This document shows, in pieces, positions 43,296 through 52,697 of a stretch of 64,000 nt of DNA. Position 1 is the stretch's first letter. Each line of letters starts with the position of its first letter. Both the position numbers and the translations under genes were made by a program. Source of the stretch: Pediococcus acidilactici DSM 20284 (lineage in GTDB: Bacteria; Bacillota; Bacilli; Lactobacillales; Lactobacillaceae); contig NZ_GL397067.1 of NCBI RefSeq assembly GCF_000146325.1, positions 1,105,660 through 1,169,659 on the forward strand, read 5' to 3'. The notes below the pieces were generated by a model. The model did not search any database, had not been told where the DNA came from, and was given only the letters and a program-made list of their open reading frames with translations.

Positions 43296-44201
43296 TTAAT
43301 TTAATTCTTTCTTATATGGAATCGATGGTTGCGCACCAAAGCGTTGCACCGTCAATGATGACGCCTTATTACCGTAAAGGATTGCGTCTTTAAGATTGCT
43401 AAAGTCTGGATTCAAAACCGTGCTCATGGCACCGATGAAAGTATCTCCAGCTGAAGTAGTGTCGACCGCCTTCACCTTAAATGCGGGAACGATCCCGGTT
43501 TCACCATTAACACTGTAGAAAGTTCCCTTACTACCAATGGTGATTAACACGGCCTTAATTCCTTGGTCATGCAAAGCTTTAGCAGCCTTCACCATGCTAG
43601 CTTCGTCAGTGACTTCAATTCCAGTGAGGATTTCAGTTTCCGTTTCGTTAGGAATAATCATATCCGTTACGGCTAGCAAATCATCCGGAACCTTTTCAAT
43701 TGCGGGAGCCGGATTCAAAATTGTTTTTACACCCGCTTCGTGAGCGATTTCAAAAGCCTTAGTAGTTGCTTCTAACCCAGTTTCAAATTGAGCAATAACG
43801 AAATCACTATTTTTAATCACGTCTGCTTTAGATGCTACGTAATCCGGAGTAAAGGCCATGTTTGCACCGGCATGAAGCATAATTTCATTTTCACCAGCGT
43901 CGTCAACCACAATGTATGCTTGACCAGTTGCCTGATTGTCCAAAGTAGTAACTCCACTAAGGTCAATGTCTTCATGTTCTAGTAAATCTAACATTGCCCG
44001 GCCAGCATCATCGTTTCCTACTGCACCAATAAAATTGGTTTTTGCTTCGGAACGCTTAGCTGCCACCGCTTGGTTTGCGCCCTTGCCGCCACCAGCGGAG
44101 AAGATTTCTTTTGTATGCATCGTTTCTCCAGGTTTGGGCATTTGCTTAACCCGAATTGTGCGATCTAAATTAATACTTCCAATAATCGTTACCGTACTCA
44201 A
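43296..44201 (-). CDS. rbsK: Ribokinase
   Basis: A 301-residue PfkB-family kinase making ribose-5-phosphate. It has [27 protein letters not shown] (substrate and lid region), [13 protein letters not shown]-like strands and the anion-hole/catalytic motif [12 protein letters not shown]. The start is a TTG eight bases after AGGAGG, and no ATG is available nearby. The promoter ahead carries a LacI-type operator. Confidence 0.94.
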   Translation of the reverse strand: MSTVTIIGSINLDRTIRVKQMPKPGETMHTKEIFSAGGGKGANQAVAAKRSEAKTNFIGAVGNDDAGRAMLDLLEHEDIDLSGVTTLDNQATGQAYIVVDDAGENEIMLHAGANMAFTPDYVASKADVIKNSDFVIAQFETGLEATTKAFEIAHEAGVKTILNPAPAIEKVPDDLLAVTDMIIPNETETEILTGIEVTDEASMVKAAKALHDQGIKAVLITIGSKGTFYSVNGETGIVPAFKVKAVDTTSAGDTFIGAMSTVLNPDFSNLKDAILYGNKASSLTVQRFGAQPSIPYKKELN

Positions 44202-44236
44202 CTTGTTTTCCTCCTGAGTTTAAAAAATTGCCGTTT

Positions 44237-44264
44237 ATTTTAGGTAAAACGTTTTACTAAACAA
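44237..44264 (-). promoter_or_regulatory. rbsK promoter with RbsR-type operator
   Basis: TTGTTT and TAAAAT (minus strand) are 16 bases apart. GTAAAACGTTTTAC (44244-44257), a perfect palindrome with the central CG typical of LacI-family operators, fills the spacer. Confidence 0.8.
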
Positions 44265-44286
44265 AAAAATAAAAATGTCTTCCGCA

Positions 44287-44300
44287 TGAAAACGTTTTAA
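44287..44300 (-). promoter_or_regulatory. cre-like or second RbsR operator
   Basis: TGAAAACGTTTTAA shares AAAACGTTTT with the promoter operator and is one base from the CcpA cre consensus. It lies between rbsR and the rbsK promoter. It could be an auxiliary operator or a catabolite site. Confidence 0.55.
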
Positions 44301-44332
44301 AGACATAATAGAAATATAGCACAACACTTAAA

Positions 44333-45331
44333 TTAATTCAAACGGGCAGTGGAAAATCGTTTTACTAATTGAACCGGCAACAACTCTTCTTCCCATTGTT
44401 TGTTAGGCTTTTCGATTCGGTCAATTAACATTTTTGCTGTAGTTTGCCCTAATTCAAAAATTGGCTGCGCAATCGTAGTTAACTGGGGGGCCACGTATTC
44501 GCACATATCAATGTTATCGTACCCAATTACGCTGTAATCTTCAGGAATCCGGCACCCCTGATCAGCCAGCCCGAGGTATAACCCTAAGGCAATTTGATCG
44601 TTTACCGCAAAAATCGCCGTCGCGGGCGAATTAATTACCGCTTGGGCCGCTTTACGTCCGCTCTTTTTGGATAGCTCGGCGTCTACGCGAACAATCTCGT
44701 CTTCCCCAAATACCGTTTGGAAGCCGCGAAGTCGGTTTTGAATATTTTCCGTGGCGTTTTCAGGCATTACAACGGCGACTTGCCGGTGACCTAAATCCCA
44801 TAAATGCTGGGCCGCTTGTTGTCCACCAGAAAAATCGTCGGTGAGGACCGCGTCGCTGATTCCCTCCGACTTTTTTTGGTCTAAAACGATAAAAGGAAAT
44901 TTTTCGCCGCGCAGAATTTTTTGAATTGCCTCGTTAGAAATTGACGAGCTAGCAATGATAAACCCATCGACTCCCCGGTGGGTAAGTTCCGTCAAATAAC
45001 GGTCTTCCTTGCCCTGGTCCATATCCGCGTTGCAAAGCATCGTCATGAAATCATATTGGTATAATACGTTTTCAATCCCACGAACTAAGCTGTTGAAAAA
45101 GGGATTAGTAATGTCCGGAACCAACACCCCGATCATCTTACTTTTCTTCATAATCATCCGCTGCGCAAAGTAATCTGGTTCGTAACCCAGTTTTTCTTTA
45201 GCGCGTTGAATACGTTTGATCGTTCTTGGAGAGAAACGAGAGCCGTTCCCATTTAAAGATTGGGAAACCGTAGTAACAGAAACCCCGGCAGCTTTGGCAA
45301 CGTCTTTGATCGTAACTTTCTTTTTATTCAT
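44333..45331 (-). CDS. rbsR: LacI-family ribose operon regulator
   Basis: 332 residues. The HTH is VTIKDVAKAAGVSVTTVSQSLNG, where the third HTH position is Q in place of the commoner R. The hinge is RIQRAKEKLGYEPD. The periplasmic-binding-like effector domain begins KMIGVLVPDITNPFFNSLVRGIE. It lies directly upstream of rbsK with its own start. ATG 45331 is preferred over GTG 45343, which lies within the AGGTGTGG site. It should repress the ribose genes until ribose or its phosphate binds. Confidence 0.88.
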   Translation of the reverse strand: MNKKKVTIKDVAKAAGVSVTTVSQSLNGNGSRFSPRTIKRIQRAKEKLGYEPDYFAQRMIMKKSKMIGVLVPDITNPFFNSLVRGIENVLYQYDFMTMLCNADMDQGKEDRYLTELTHRGVDGFIIASSSISNEAIQKILRGEKFPFIVLDQKKSEGISDAVLTDDFSGGQQAAQHLWDLGHRQVAVVMPENATENIQNRLRGFQTVFGEDEIVRVDAELSKKSGRKAAQAVINSPATAIFAVNDQIALGLYLGLADQGCRIPEDYSVIGYDNIDMCEYVAPQLTTIAQPIFELGQTTAKMLIDRIEKPNKQWEEELLPVQLVKRFSTARLN

Positions 45332-45532
45332 TATGTCAACCACACCTAATTGATAAATTATTTTAAGGAATAGTGTACACTAAAAAAAGCAAGCGTGTGC
45401 AAATCTCTTTGGAAGATTTTACGGTCTCATAGAATTAATAATTAATTATTCACCCGAAAAATCAGCTGTTCCGTTGGCTTTATCAAGCTGACAAAAGCAT
45501 TTTTACTGCAAGATTCCTTAGTTACGGAAACT

Positions 45533-45570
45533 AAAAAAACAGGCTGTCAGAAATTCCTGACAGCCCGCTT
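45533..45570 (-). terminator. Terminator of mntH
   Basis: On the minus strand GGGCTGTCAG pairs with CTGACAGCCT around GAATTT, ending GTTTTTTT. Confidence 0.92.
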
Positions 45571-45585
45571 ATAAAACTAATTTTT

Positions 45586-45601
45586 AACTTCAATTGAAGT
45601 T
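45586..45601. repeat. Second copy of the AACTTCAATTGAAGTT palindrome
   Basis: This perfect 16-base palindrome is identical to the centre of the merR promoter palindrome at 36.9 kb, yet it lies between the mntH stop and its terminator. AACTTCATTTAACG follows nearby. Confidence 0.6.
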
Positions 45602-45612
45602 CAGTTTTAACT

Positions 45613-46956
45613 TCATTTAACGATTCCTAAAGTTTGTAAGATTAGATAAATGTTCAATAAAATCAATATTATTGTAGCAATCCAAGCACACCACTTCACC
45701 CACTGACGGTTAGCAAACTCACCCATCAGTTTTTTACTACTGGTATACATTACCAACGGAATTACCGCAAATGGTAACGCAACACTGAGGAACACTTGGG
45801 AGAAAGTCAATAGATTTTCAATCTTGGCTTCGTCACCATGATAGTAAATCGCAAAAATCAAAACCGGTGCCACCGAGAGCAAACGGGTTACCAACCGTTG
45901 TACCCACAACGGAACCCTCAGGCGAATGAAACCTTCCATGATAATTTGTCCGGAAAGGGTTCCGGTAATCGTTGAACTTTGTCCAGACGCGAGCAACGCT
46001 ACCGCAAATAGCATACTCAACATTGGACTAGCAATTGCTCCAACAATTTGATTGTCACTAAGCGCATTGAACAAGTCCACAAATCGACCTAACGAGCTAT
46101 CGGTTCCGTAAAATAAAGCCGCCCCTAAAATCAAGAGCAAACTGTTGACGATAAACGCCAAAAATAGTTGCATATTAGAGTCAATCGTGGAAAAACGAAT
46201 TGCTTGAGCCACGTTTTTACGATCCCGGCGGTCAATTTCACGCGTTTGCGAAATCGAAGATCCTAGGTAAAGGTCGTGAGGCATTACGGTTGCCCCCACG
46301 ATTCCCAATGATAAATATAGCATTGAATTGTTCTGCAAAATTACTGGTGCAGGCACGTAACCTTTAATGATTCCCGAAATACTAGGATCCGAAAGGAAAA
46401 CTTCGTAAGCAAAAACAATTAAGATCACCATTACCAATGTCGCTACAATCGCCTCAATTTTCCGGAAGCCTAAGCGCATTAGCAACAGCAAAATCAATAC
46501 GTCCGCTGCGGTAATTAAGATCCCGATAATTAGTGGAATGTGGAATAATAGCTCAAGCGCAATCCCCGAACCAATAATTTCCGCAATGTCGGTCGCCATA
46601 ATTGCTAATTCAGCAACTACCCACAGCATGAATCCAACTCGTTTACTAGTACGCTCCCGAGTTAACTGCGCTAAATCCTTTCCGGTTACAATTCCTAACC
46701 GTGCCGACATCGCTTGTAAAAGCATGGCAATTAAGCTAGAAATCAAAATGACCGACAGCAACGTATATTTAAATTGAGCACCACCCGCGATTGACGTAAT
46801 CCAGTTCCCTGGGTCCATGTAACCAACCGCGATTAAGATTCCCGGCCCAGTGTAGGCCATTAACGTTTTGAAAAAACCGGCATTCTTTGGCACCTTAATA
46901 CTACCGTTAATCTCATCTAAGCTCTTATTATCTACTTCATCGAGTTTTTCTGACAT
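45613..46956 (-). CDS. mntH: Nramp-family manganese transporter
   Basis: A 447-residue proton-coupled divalent metal importer with about 11 helices. TM1 has [12 protein letters not shown] (Asp-Pro-Gly-Asn metal site). TM6 has [14 protein letters not shown], where the usual Met-Pro-His metal site is kept. [17 protein letters not shown] is the consensus transport motif. Lactobacilli accumulate manganese, which fits. The start follows AAAGAGGGACTACA. An MntR site was not identified with confidence. Confidence 0.94.
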   Translation of the reverse strand: MSEKLDEVDNKSLDEINGSIKVPKNAGFFKTLMAYTGPGILIAVGYMDPGNWITSIAGGAQFKYTLLSVILISSLIAMLLQAMSARLGIVTGKDLAQLTRERTSKRVGFMLWVVAELAIMATDIAEIIGSGIALELLFHIPLIIGILITAADVLILLLLMRLGFRKIEAIVATLVMVILIVFAYEVFLSDPSISGIIKGYVPAPVILQNNSMLYLSLGIVGATVMPHDLYLGSSISQTREIDRRDRKNVAQAIRFSTIDSNMQLFLAFIVNSLLLILGAALFYGTDSSLGRFVDLFNALSDNQIVGAIASPMLSMLFAVALLASGQSSTITGTLSGQIIMEGFIRLRVPLWVQRLVTRLLSVAPVLIFAIYYHGDEAKIENLLTFSQVFLSVALPFAVIPLVMYTSSKKLMGEFANRQWVKWCAWIATIILILLNIYLILQTLGIVK

Positions 46957-47016
46957 TGTAGTCCCTCTTTTCTATTGGTTTAGAAATTCGGTAACTTGAA
47001 ACAAACTCTCCACGCT

Positions 47017-47065
47017 AAAAATTGACCCATTTTAATATCAGCGAAATAAAAATGGATCAATTTTT
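47017..47065. terminator. Long inverted repeat between the 55-residue gene and mntH
   Basis: AAAAATTGACCCATTTT and AAAATGGATCAATTTTT are complementary at 16 of 17 positions around a 15-base loop. It is a terminator for the small gene upstream or a regulatory hairpin/operator for mntH. Confidence 0.6.
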
Positions 47066-47185
47066 GATATCTTCTTTTTTAAAACGGAGTGCTCTTTTCA
47101 AAAACCATAACTACTATACCATAAACCGTTATTTAAATGACCACAATTGCGCTTAATTTTTTTCACAACGTTCCGTGGCCTTTAA

Positions 47186-47353
47186 TTATCGCTTACGGGT
47201 TAACACAGCGATTGCAAACATAAGGTTCACTACGACAATAATTCCCCAGTTAAATTGAAACTGATGAGGGAAAAAGTCCGCCACCCACCAGCTCATCCCC
47301 GTGGTAATCAGCACAAACAAAAGTATTTCGCGGATTTTACGACGCCAATCCAT
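47186..47353 (-). CDS. 55-residue two-helix membrane protein
   Basis: It opens MDWRRKIREILLFVLITT and continues to a second hydrophobic stretch WGIIVVVNLMFAIAVLTRKR, with an extracellular-like loop WVADFFPHQFQFN between. A weak GGGTGAATTTG site precedes the ATG. The family is not recognised. It lies between mntH and the polysaccharide locus and may belong to either. The positive ends and helix lengths argue that it is a real gene. Confidence 0.6.
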   Translation of the reverse strand: MDWRRKIREILLFVLITTGMSWWVADFFPHQFQFNWGIIVVVNLMFAIAVLTRKR

Positions 47354-47435
47354 CAAATTCACCCAACTTATTTTTAATCAATTTAGTCATTTAAGGACCC
47401 ATTGTCACATTTAAGCATTAAGCCAATTATAGCGC

Positions 47436-49291
47436 CTATGGTTTAACTTGCCTAACTTTAACTAGTCCCTCGGGCGTCACCCGAAATAATCCGGTACGAT
47501 AATCTTGGTGATAGGTCTTTTGCAACATTACCGTAAACGTACGGTGCCATTCTGGAAGCGCGATGTATTGGTAACTTTGAACTAATTTTTTAAAGTCGGT
47601 TGGCGACATCATGAAATCTTCACGAGCGACCAGGTTGTCCGAAAAGAAATAATATTTTCCAACGTATCCCGCGTAGTAACTTGCTACGTCGTCTTGATGC
47701 GGGTCGACTAACAGAACTTTTTGGTGGTTGTACTTGGTGGTCTGCTTGGCGATTTGGGGTAGCTGGACCGGCAGCGCTTCTTGACTATGCGCGTTATTAT
47801 ACTCCACACCATCAATTTCTGAAATCATCAAAATTGTTGAAAAGATCATCAGTGCAAGCGTCGTGAATTGGTAAATGTTTTTAGTAATCAGCGAGCTAAA
47901 CGAACGAACGCCTCGTTTTTGAATTTCTTGTACAAACATTGCCCGATCCATCGCTATCGCAATTGCTAAAGCAGCTAGGAAGAGGTTTAAAACCACCATG
48001 CTAGATAAGTAACTTCTAGTCCATCAAGGTGAATGGCCTCCTTGTACGGCATGGAAACGAGGTACATAGCCAATACACTCACGTAATAAACCACAAAACT
48101 AAGGTCAATGGCTAATAGTACTTTTAAAAGCGGAGTGCGCTTATGTAAAACAAGTCCAATCACCACCCAGGCCACGATTAAACCAATGTTAATTAATAAA
48201 ACGCCCCTCGTAGACAGGGAATTTAACGTTAAAATTTGATGGATGAATTGGTGGCTAATCCGACCCATTACGGCAGAGCTTTCGTGGTTTAGCTGACTTT
48301 GATACGCTTGGGCGCTGATCTGATGTTTAGTAACTGCGTGAAACGTGTTGTGCACGTGTTGGTTCCACCAAAAAAAGGGTAAATAACTGAGCCCCATAGT
48401 AAGTGCAGTTCGCCATGACGCAAACCGGATCCGTAGCCAATGCTTACCAACGCTATAGTTAGTGGTTAACGAGTACATCAGGTAGCATCCAATCATCACC
48501 ACGTACATCGTCCCCGAATTTTTAATTAGTAACAGTTCTGCGCTAAAAATCCCAGCAGTTACGCATTGTAACCACGGATGGCGTCGATACGAATAAATTC
48601 CCGCGAAAGCTGCGGCCGCCAACACTGGCAAAACAAAGTCAACCAGAAGGTTATTCATCCGAATTGCGATGTTAAAAACGTTACTGATGGCAATGATGAA
48701 ACACAAAAAGAACGCTGTCATAGTACGACTACGATCCCGTAATGCAGCAAAAAGGGCGTATAGTCCCGCCCAAATCAACAGGAATTGTCCCACTAACATG
48801 GCGCCTTCACTAAAACCAACCCAGCTAACAAATTCCGTGATCCATAAAGCCGCGGCCGGTGGATAGGATGTGAAAGAAATTAAGGTTTCGCCTCCGGCTG
48901 GTAAGTGCCCTTGAAACAATAAGAACTTAACCATTACGGCCCAGTGAGAATAATTATCGTAGTGAATTAAGGGACTGAAATATAAAGTGCGACCCATCAT
49001 AATTCCCAAAAACAGCATCCAAAAGTCAAAATAATGGATTCCTTCAAAGGGGAGCTTTCCCCGATTAAAACTGATCAGGCCGACCCGCACAACCAGTCCA
49101 ATACAGCCCACAATCACAACGGCTTTAAGCCCAAATTCCAAGAAATTTACCATTGCCAGAAAATATAGTGCTAAGGTTTGGACAACCATTGCCGTAATCC
49201 ACGACATGTATTTATTTACGCCGGTCATCCGAATCAGGCCCGTATATCCCAATTGAGCCATCATAAAAACAACTAAACCAAAGAAAGACAT
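47436..49291 (-). pseudogene. Multi-pass GT-C-like membrane protein, frameshifted paralogue
   Basis: Frame 1 (434 codons from ATG 49291) reads MSFFGLVVFMMAQLGYTGLI and carries IHYDNYSHWAVMVKFLL and FTSYPPAAALWITEF, then ends abnormally LDGLEVTYLAWWF. Frame 2 (to 47436) continues MVVLNLFLAALAIAIAMD. Comparison with the intact paralogue at 52.7 kb shows one missing C in the codon after GLE (near 48013). Restoring it gives about 617 residues. So this is a recent single-base deletion, or a sequence error. It lies 30 bases downstream of the PilZ glycosyltransferase on the same strand, so it was the third gene of that operon. Confidence 0.85.
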
Positions 49292-49321
49292 TTTTCCTTA
49301 CCTACATTTCTAAATTAACTT

Positions 49322-51286
49322 TTATGAACGGCGCATAAAGCGCGTCGCGGAACGTTCTAACTCCTTCAATCGTAAAATCACGTTTAAATGAAGTTGGTCA
49401 AACGGCGTTAGCCAATTATCTTGTTCTTTAGAGAGGAATTTGTTTTCCCCGTCATACGTTAGTTCTAAGTAGTAATCTTGGTCCTTACGATCTTTAATGT
49501 TAACGGTCACTCCGTACCATTTTGGTTCGGTATCGACTACCCGGACGACTTTGCTCTTAAAATGAATTGGATAATTTTTGTAATAGATGATTCCCGTCGT
49601 TTCCGTGCCCATTTCTAGTTGGTTTTGGTCGTCATCCAATTCAAACGAAAAACCGCCATCCGAAACGTCTCGGGTTTTAAAATCCGCCCATTTTCCATTT
49701 GCTAACTGCATACGGCCCTTTGCGTGGCGAATAAATCGTTCGCTACGACGATGAATGTCTCGTTTCATCGAGATAAATAGGCAGAAACTAAGGTTAATGA
49801 AGTGCATTACCAGCCAAAATGTAATTACACTTCCCACAATAATTTCTGACCCCCACTTTCCCCAGTTAAATTTAATAATCGCAATTAACGTTAGCGACCA
49901 TAAAATCAAGTACGGGATGATGTACAATTTGTCTCGCCAAGAAAATTGTACTTTTTTATCCGTTACTTTAAATTTTTTGGCGTGAATACCAATTGATTCC
50001 AGTAACACGGGTAAAAATAAGTATGGGGCAAAAAAGGTTTCTTGGATTTCTCCCCACCGTTCATTACGAATATTACTGGAGGCATCTCCCAGTACAAAGT
50101 GCAGCAAGAAATATCCCGGTGCCCAGACAATCATTAGCACCCAGAAATTAGCATTAACGACCTGCACTTTAAAAAGGGCATACAAAATCGGGGCTGCAAT
50201 ATAAATTAATCGGCGCAAAAAGGACCACCAGTAAAGCCACGTATTAATCAAAATAATTCGATTAATCAAGTTAATTTTGGGATTCAAAAAGATGTGGAGG
50301 TTACGGCAACTTTGAATTACTCCCCGAGCCCAACGCGTCCGTTGCTTGATAACACTCTTCATATCAACCGGAGTAATTCCGCTTGAAACGGGTTCTACCG
50401 TTGCCAAACTCTTATAGCCCTCACTGTTAATTTTGGTTCCTAATTCGAAGTCCTCCGTGATCGTATCCGTAGGAAAACCACCCACTTTATCGACCGCTTC
50501 CCGTAAGAACACCGCGTTAGACCCGGTAAATAAAGCATGCCCATTGGCGCCGTTTAAAACGTTGACATCCCGCGAGAAAAAGTCTTGTTCGTTAACCACC
50601 GCATCTTGTAAAAAGAGGTTGAACTGGAAAATATCTGCGTTATAAAAGCTTTGTGGTGTTTGTACAAACCCTAATGGCACGGTATGGTCGGGATCTTCTT
50701 GTAATTCAGCAAAATTTTCCGTAAAAAACGGGACGCTCTCCATTAAAAAGTTGGAGAAAGGTACCATATCCGCGTCAAAAATGGCAAACAACGGCGCATG
50801 AAGCTGTTCCAATGCATTGTTAATATTTCCCGCCTTAGCGTGCTTATTTTCTTCCATCGTAACGTAATTAGCATGGTACTCCTTGGCTAACTGGCGGACT
50901 TCCGGACGATTCCCATCGTCTGCAAGCACCACGTTAACCAACTTAGGGTCGGGATATTTCATGAATTTGGCCGCATTCACGGTTTTACGCAATAAAGCCA
51001 CCTCTTCGTTATGGGTGACGATAATCACGTCAATCGCCGGGAGGGGTTGGCGATCATCAAAATCCGGAATTTTAAAATCGACAGGCTTCTTTTGCCGGAT
51101 TAACCGGAAAACAATCAATACGTAAGCCGTAAAGTTAGAGACAATCTCACTACCAACCAGCATCAACGCAAAAATTAGTGTAAAGAGGTGGGCATGCCAC
51201 GGGATTGTAAAAAACACCCTCCATAACAGGTACAAAACGGACAAAACAATTGCTAAAATATAACTAATTTTTTTAATTTTTGGCAT
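49322..51286 (-). CDS. BcsA-like processive glycosyltransferase with C-terminal PilZ domain
   Basis: 654 residues. Two N-terminal helices are followed by a GT2 catalytic domain. Motifs in order: DVIIVTHNEEVALLRKT, VLADDGNRPEV (first Asp), IFDADMVP (DxD), TDTITEDFELGTKI (TED), and KQRTRWARG (QxxRW). About five helices follow, forming the translocation channel as in cellulose synthases. The C-terminal 140 residues are a PilZ domain with RRSER (513-517, RxxxR) and DVSDGG (540-545, D/NxSxxG), the residues that bind cyclic di-GMP. It is predicted to polymerise and export a glycan under c-di-GMP control. Its start codon overlaps the stop of the GT2-GtrA gene. Confidence 0.9.
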   Translation of the reverse strand: MPKIKKISYILAIVLSVLYLLWRVFFTIPWHAHLFTLIFALMLVGSEIVSNFTAYVLIVFRLIRQKKPVDFKIPDFDDRQPLPAIDVIIVTHNEEVALLRKTVNAAKFMKYPDPKLVNVVLADDGNRPEVRQLAKEYHANYVTMEENKHAKAGNINNALEQLHAPLFAIFDADMVPFSNFLMESVPFFTENFAELQEDPDHTVPLGFVQTPQSFYNADIFQFNLFLQDAVVNEQDFFSRDVNVLNGANGHALFTGSNAVFLREAVDKVGGFPTDTITEDFELGTKINSEGYKSLATVEPVSSGITPVDMKSVIKQRTRWARGVIQSCRNLHIFLNPKINLINRIILINTWLYWWSFLRRLIYIAAPILYALFKVQVVNANFWVLMIVWAPGYFLLHFVLGDASSNIRNERWGEIQETFFAPYLFLPVLLESIGIHAKKFKVTDKKVQFSWRDKLYIIPYLILWSLTLIAIIKFNWGKWGSEIIVGSVITFWLVMHFINLSFCLFISMKRDIHRRSERFIRHAKGRMQLANGKWADFKTRDVSDGGFSFELDDDQNQLEMGTETTGIIYYKNYPIHFKSKVVRVVDTEPKWYGVTVNIKDRKDQDYYLELTYDGENKFLSKEQDNWLTPFDQLHLNVILRLKELERSATRFMRRS

Positions 51287-52365
51287 TAGTCAGCCCCTCG
51301 CTTTTCCTTAAAGATCAAATCACGTTGGATTTGATAGCTGATAATAAATAACGTAAAGTCCACCACAATTTTGGCGATTAGCGGTGCAATGCTACCCTGG
51401 CTGTGTGGCAACCAGCCCGTAACTAAATCAGTTAGGTATCCGGAAGCAAACATCTGGATGATAAACACCCCCCCGTATTTAATAACGGTTTGACGGCCCT
51501 GCTTACCAAATACCACCCGATGGTTCAGCGTGTAATTAACCATCGCAGATAGCAGGCGCGAAACAATTGTAGCCACGATAATTCGTTCCCCAAGTAATTC
51601 TTTTCCCATCAAAACAATCATTAATTCAAACAATCCTACATCAACTAGAAAAGAAATCAACCCGCTCATCGCGAATTTCAAAAAACGTGCGTATATTGCG
51701 ACCGAATCACGAACCACCCGAAAGTGTGAGGACTTATTGCCATCTAAATAAATTGTGGGGATTGGTTGTTCGGTAATCTTAACCTGGAACTTCCGTGCTC
51801 GAAGCAACATGTCAAACTCAAATTCAAAACGTTCTCCCGGAAAACTAAGTAATTGCCTCACGTAGCTTCGAGGAATCACCCGTAGACCAGTTTGCGTATC
51901 TGAAATATTTTGCCGAGTGAGCATGCGCACTAATTTACGCGTTAATACGTTACCAAACTGGCTCCGCCATGGGATTTGATTTGTAAATTGGCGTGCACCG
52001 ATAATTAAGTCTTGCGGGTGCTTTTCAAACTGATGAATACAAGCCGCTAATGCATCCACCGGATGTTGTCCATCCGCATCCATGGTAGCAATCCCCTGAA
52101 TTTGTGGAAAATTTTCTAAAATGTACTTGAAACCAGTTTTCAACGCGGCTCCCTTTCCTCGATTAACCTCGTGATGCAGTATATGAATACGTTCATCTTC
52201 CATATCTGCAAGACGTTGGAAAATTGGCTGTGCCTGCTGGTCGCTACCATCGTCAACGACCACGAGTGCCTGTACGGGAACCGAACTTTCTAACAGCTCC
52301 TGAATTAAATCGAGTAATTTTTCATCAGGATTTAATGCCGGAATCAAGATGCCGTAAGCTTTCAT
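51286..52365 (-). CDS. Polyprenyl-phosphate glycosyltransferase fused to GtrA-like domain
   Basis: 359 residues. The N-terminal 220 form a DPM1/GtrB-like GT2: ILIPALNPDEKLLDLI, VVVDDGS, NRGKGAALKTGF, MDADGQH (DxD) and SDTQTGLRVIP. The C-terminal 130 residues form four membrane helices of the GtrA family, beginning RFLKFAMSGLISFLVDVGLFELM and including NYTLNHRVVFG. The fusion would load a sugar on undecaprenyl phosphate and help flip it outward. The start follows CGGAGGAAACCA. First gene of the minus-strand locus. Confidence 0.92.
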   Translation of the reverse strand: MKAYGILIPALNPDEKLLDLIQELLESSVPVQALVVVDDGSDQQAQPIFQRLADMEDERIHILHHEVNRGKGAALKTGFKYILENFPQIQGIATMDADGQHPVDALAACIHQFEKHPQDLIIGARQFTNQIPWRSQFGNVLTRKLVRMLTRQNISDTQTGLRVIPRSYVRQLLSFPGERFEFEFDMLLRARKFQVKITEQPIPTIYLDGNKSSHFRVVRDSVAIYARFLKFAMSGLISFLVDVGLFELMIVLMGKELLGERIIVATIVSRLLSAMVNYTLNHRVVFGKQGRQTVIKYGGVFIIQMFASGYLTDLVTGWLPHSQGSIAPLIAKIVVDFTLFIISYQIQRDLIFKEKRGAD

Positions 52366-52697
52366 TGGTTTCCTCCGATATCTATTTTTAATTATGAAAA
52401 AACTATGTGTTTTTTGTGGCTTAATGTATTAAAAAACGTATAGTTATGATTATTTTTTTAAGGCTTAAAAATAACATAGTTTTTCAGTTACACCAGCGTC
52501 TATCATACTTCAAAACGGGCACCAATTCAATTTAAACTATAAAACATTAAATGAGCTCAATTTTACATTTAGCCTAAAACGAGTAGAATTAAAATGTGAG
52601 ATTAACTCCCAAAAATACATACTATTTAAACCATTTTACTAAAGAAAACTATTAAACTGATTTGTAATTATTTACTTAAAGAAAGCGGGTAAACGTA
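52366..52697. promoter_or_regulatory. Divergent AT-rich promoter region of the polysaccharide locus
   Basis: This 332-base region drives both divergent units. It is clearly richer in A+T than its neighbours. TGAAAAAACTATGT (52395-52408) and ACATAGTTTTTCA (52474-52486) are inverted copies about 65 bases apart, with AAACGTATAGTTATGA between. They could bind a regulator or form a large hairpin. No small gene or terminator is certain. Confidence 0.55.

Noticed and set aside
46957-47185. Manganese riboswitch (yybP-ykoY) upstream of mntH
   Set aside because: The region holds a simple inverted repeat. The conserved loops of that class were not seen.
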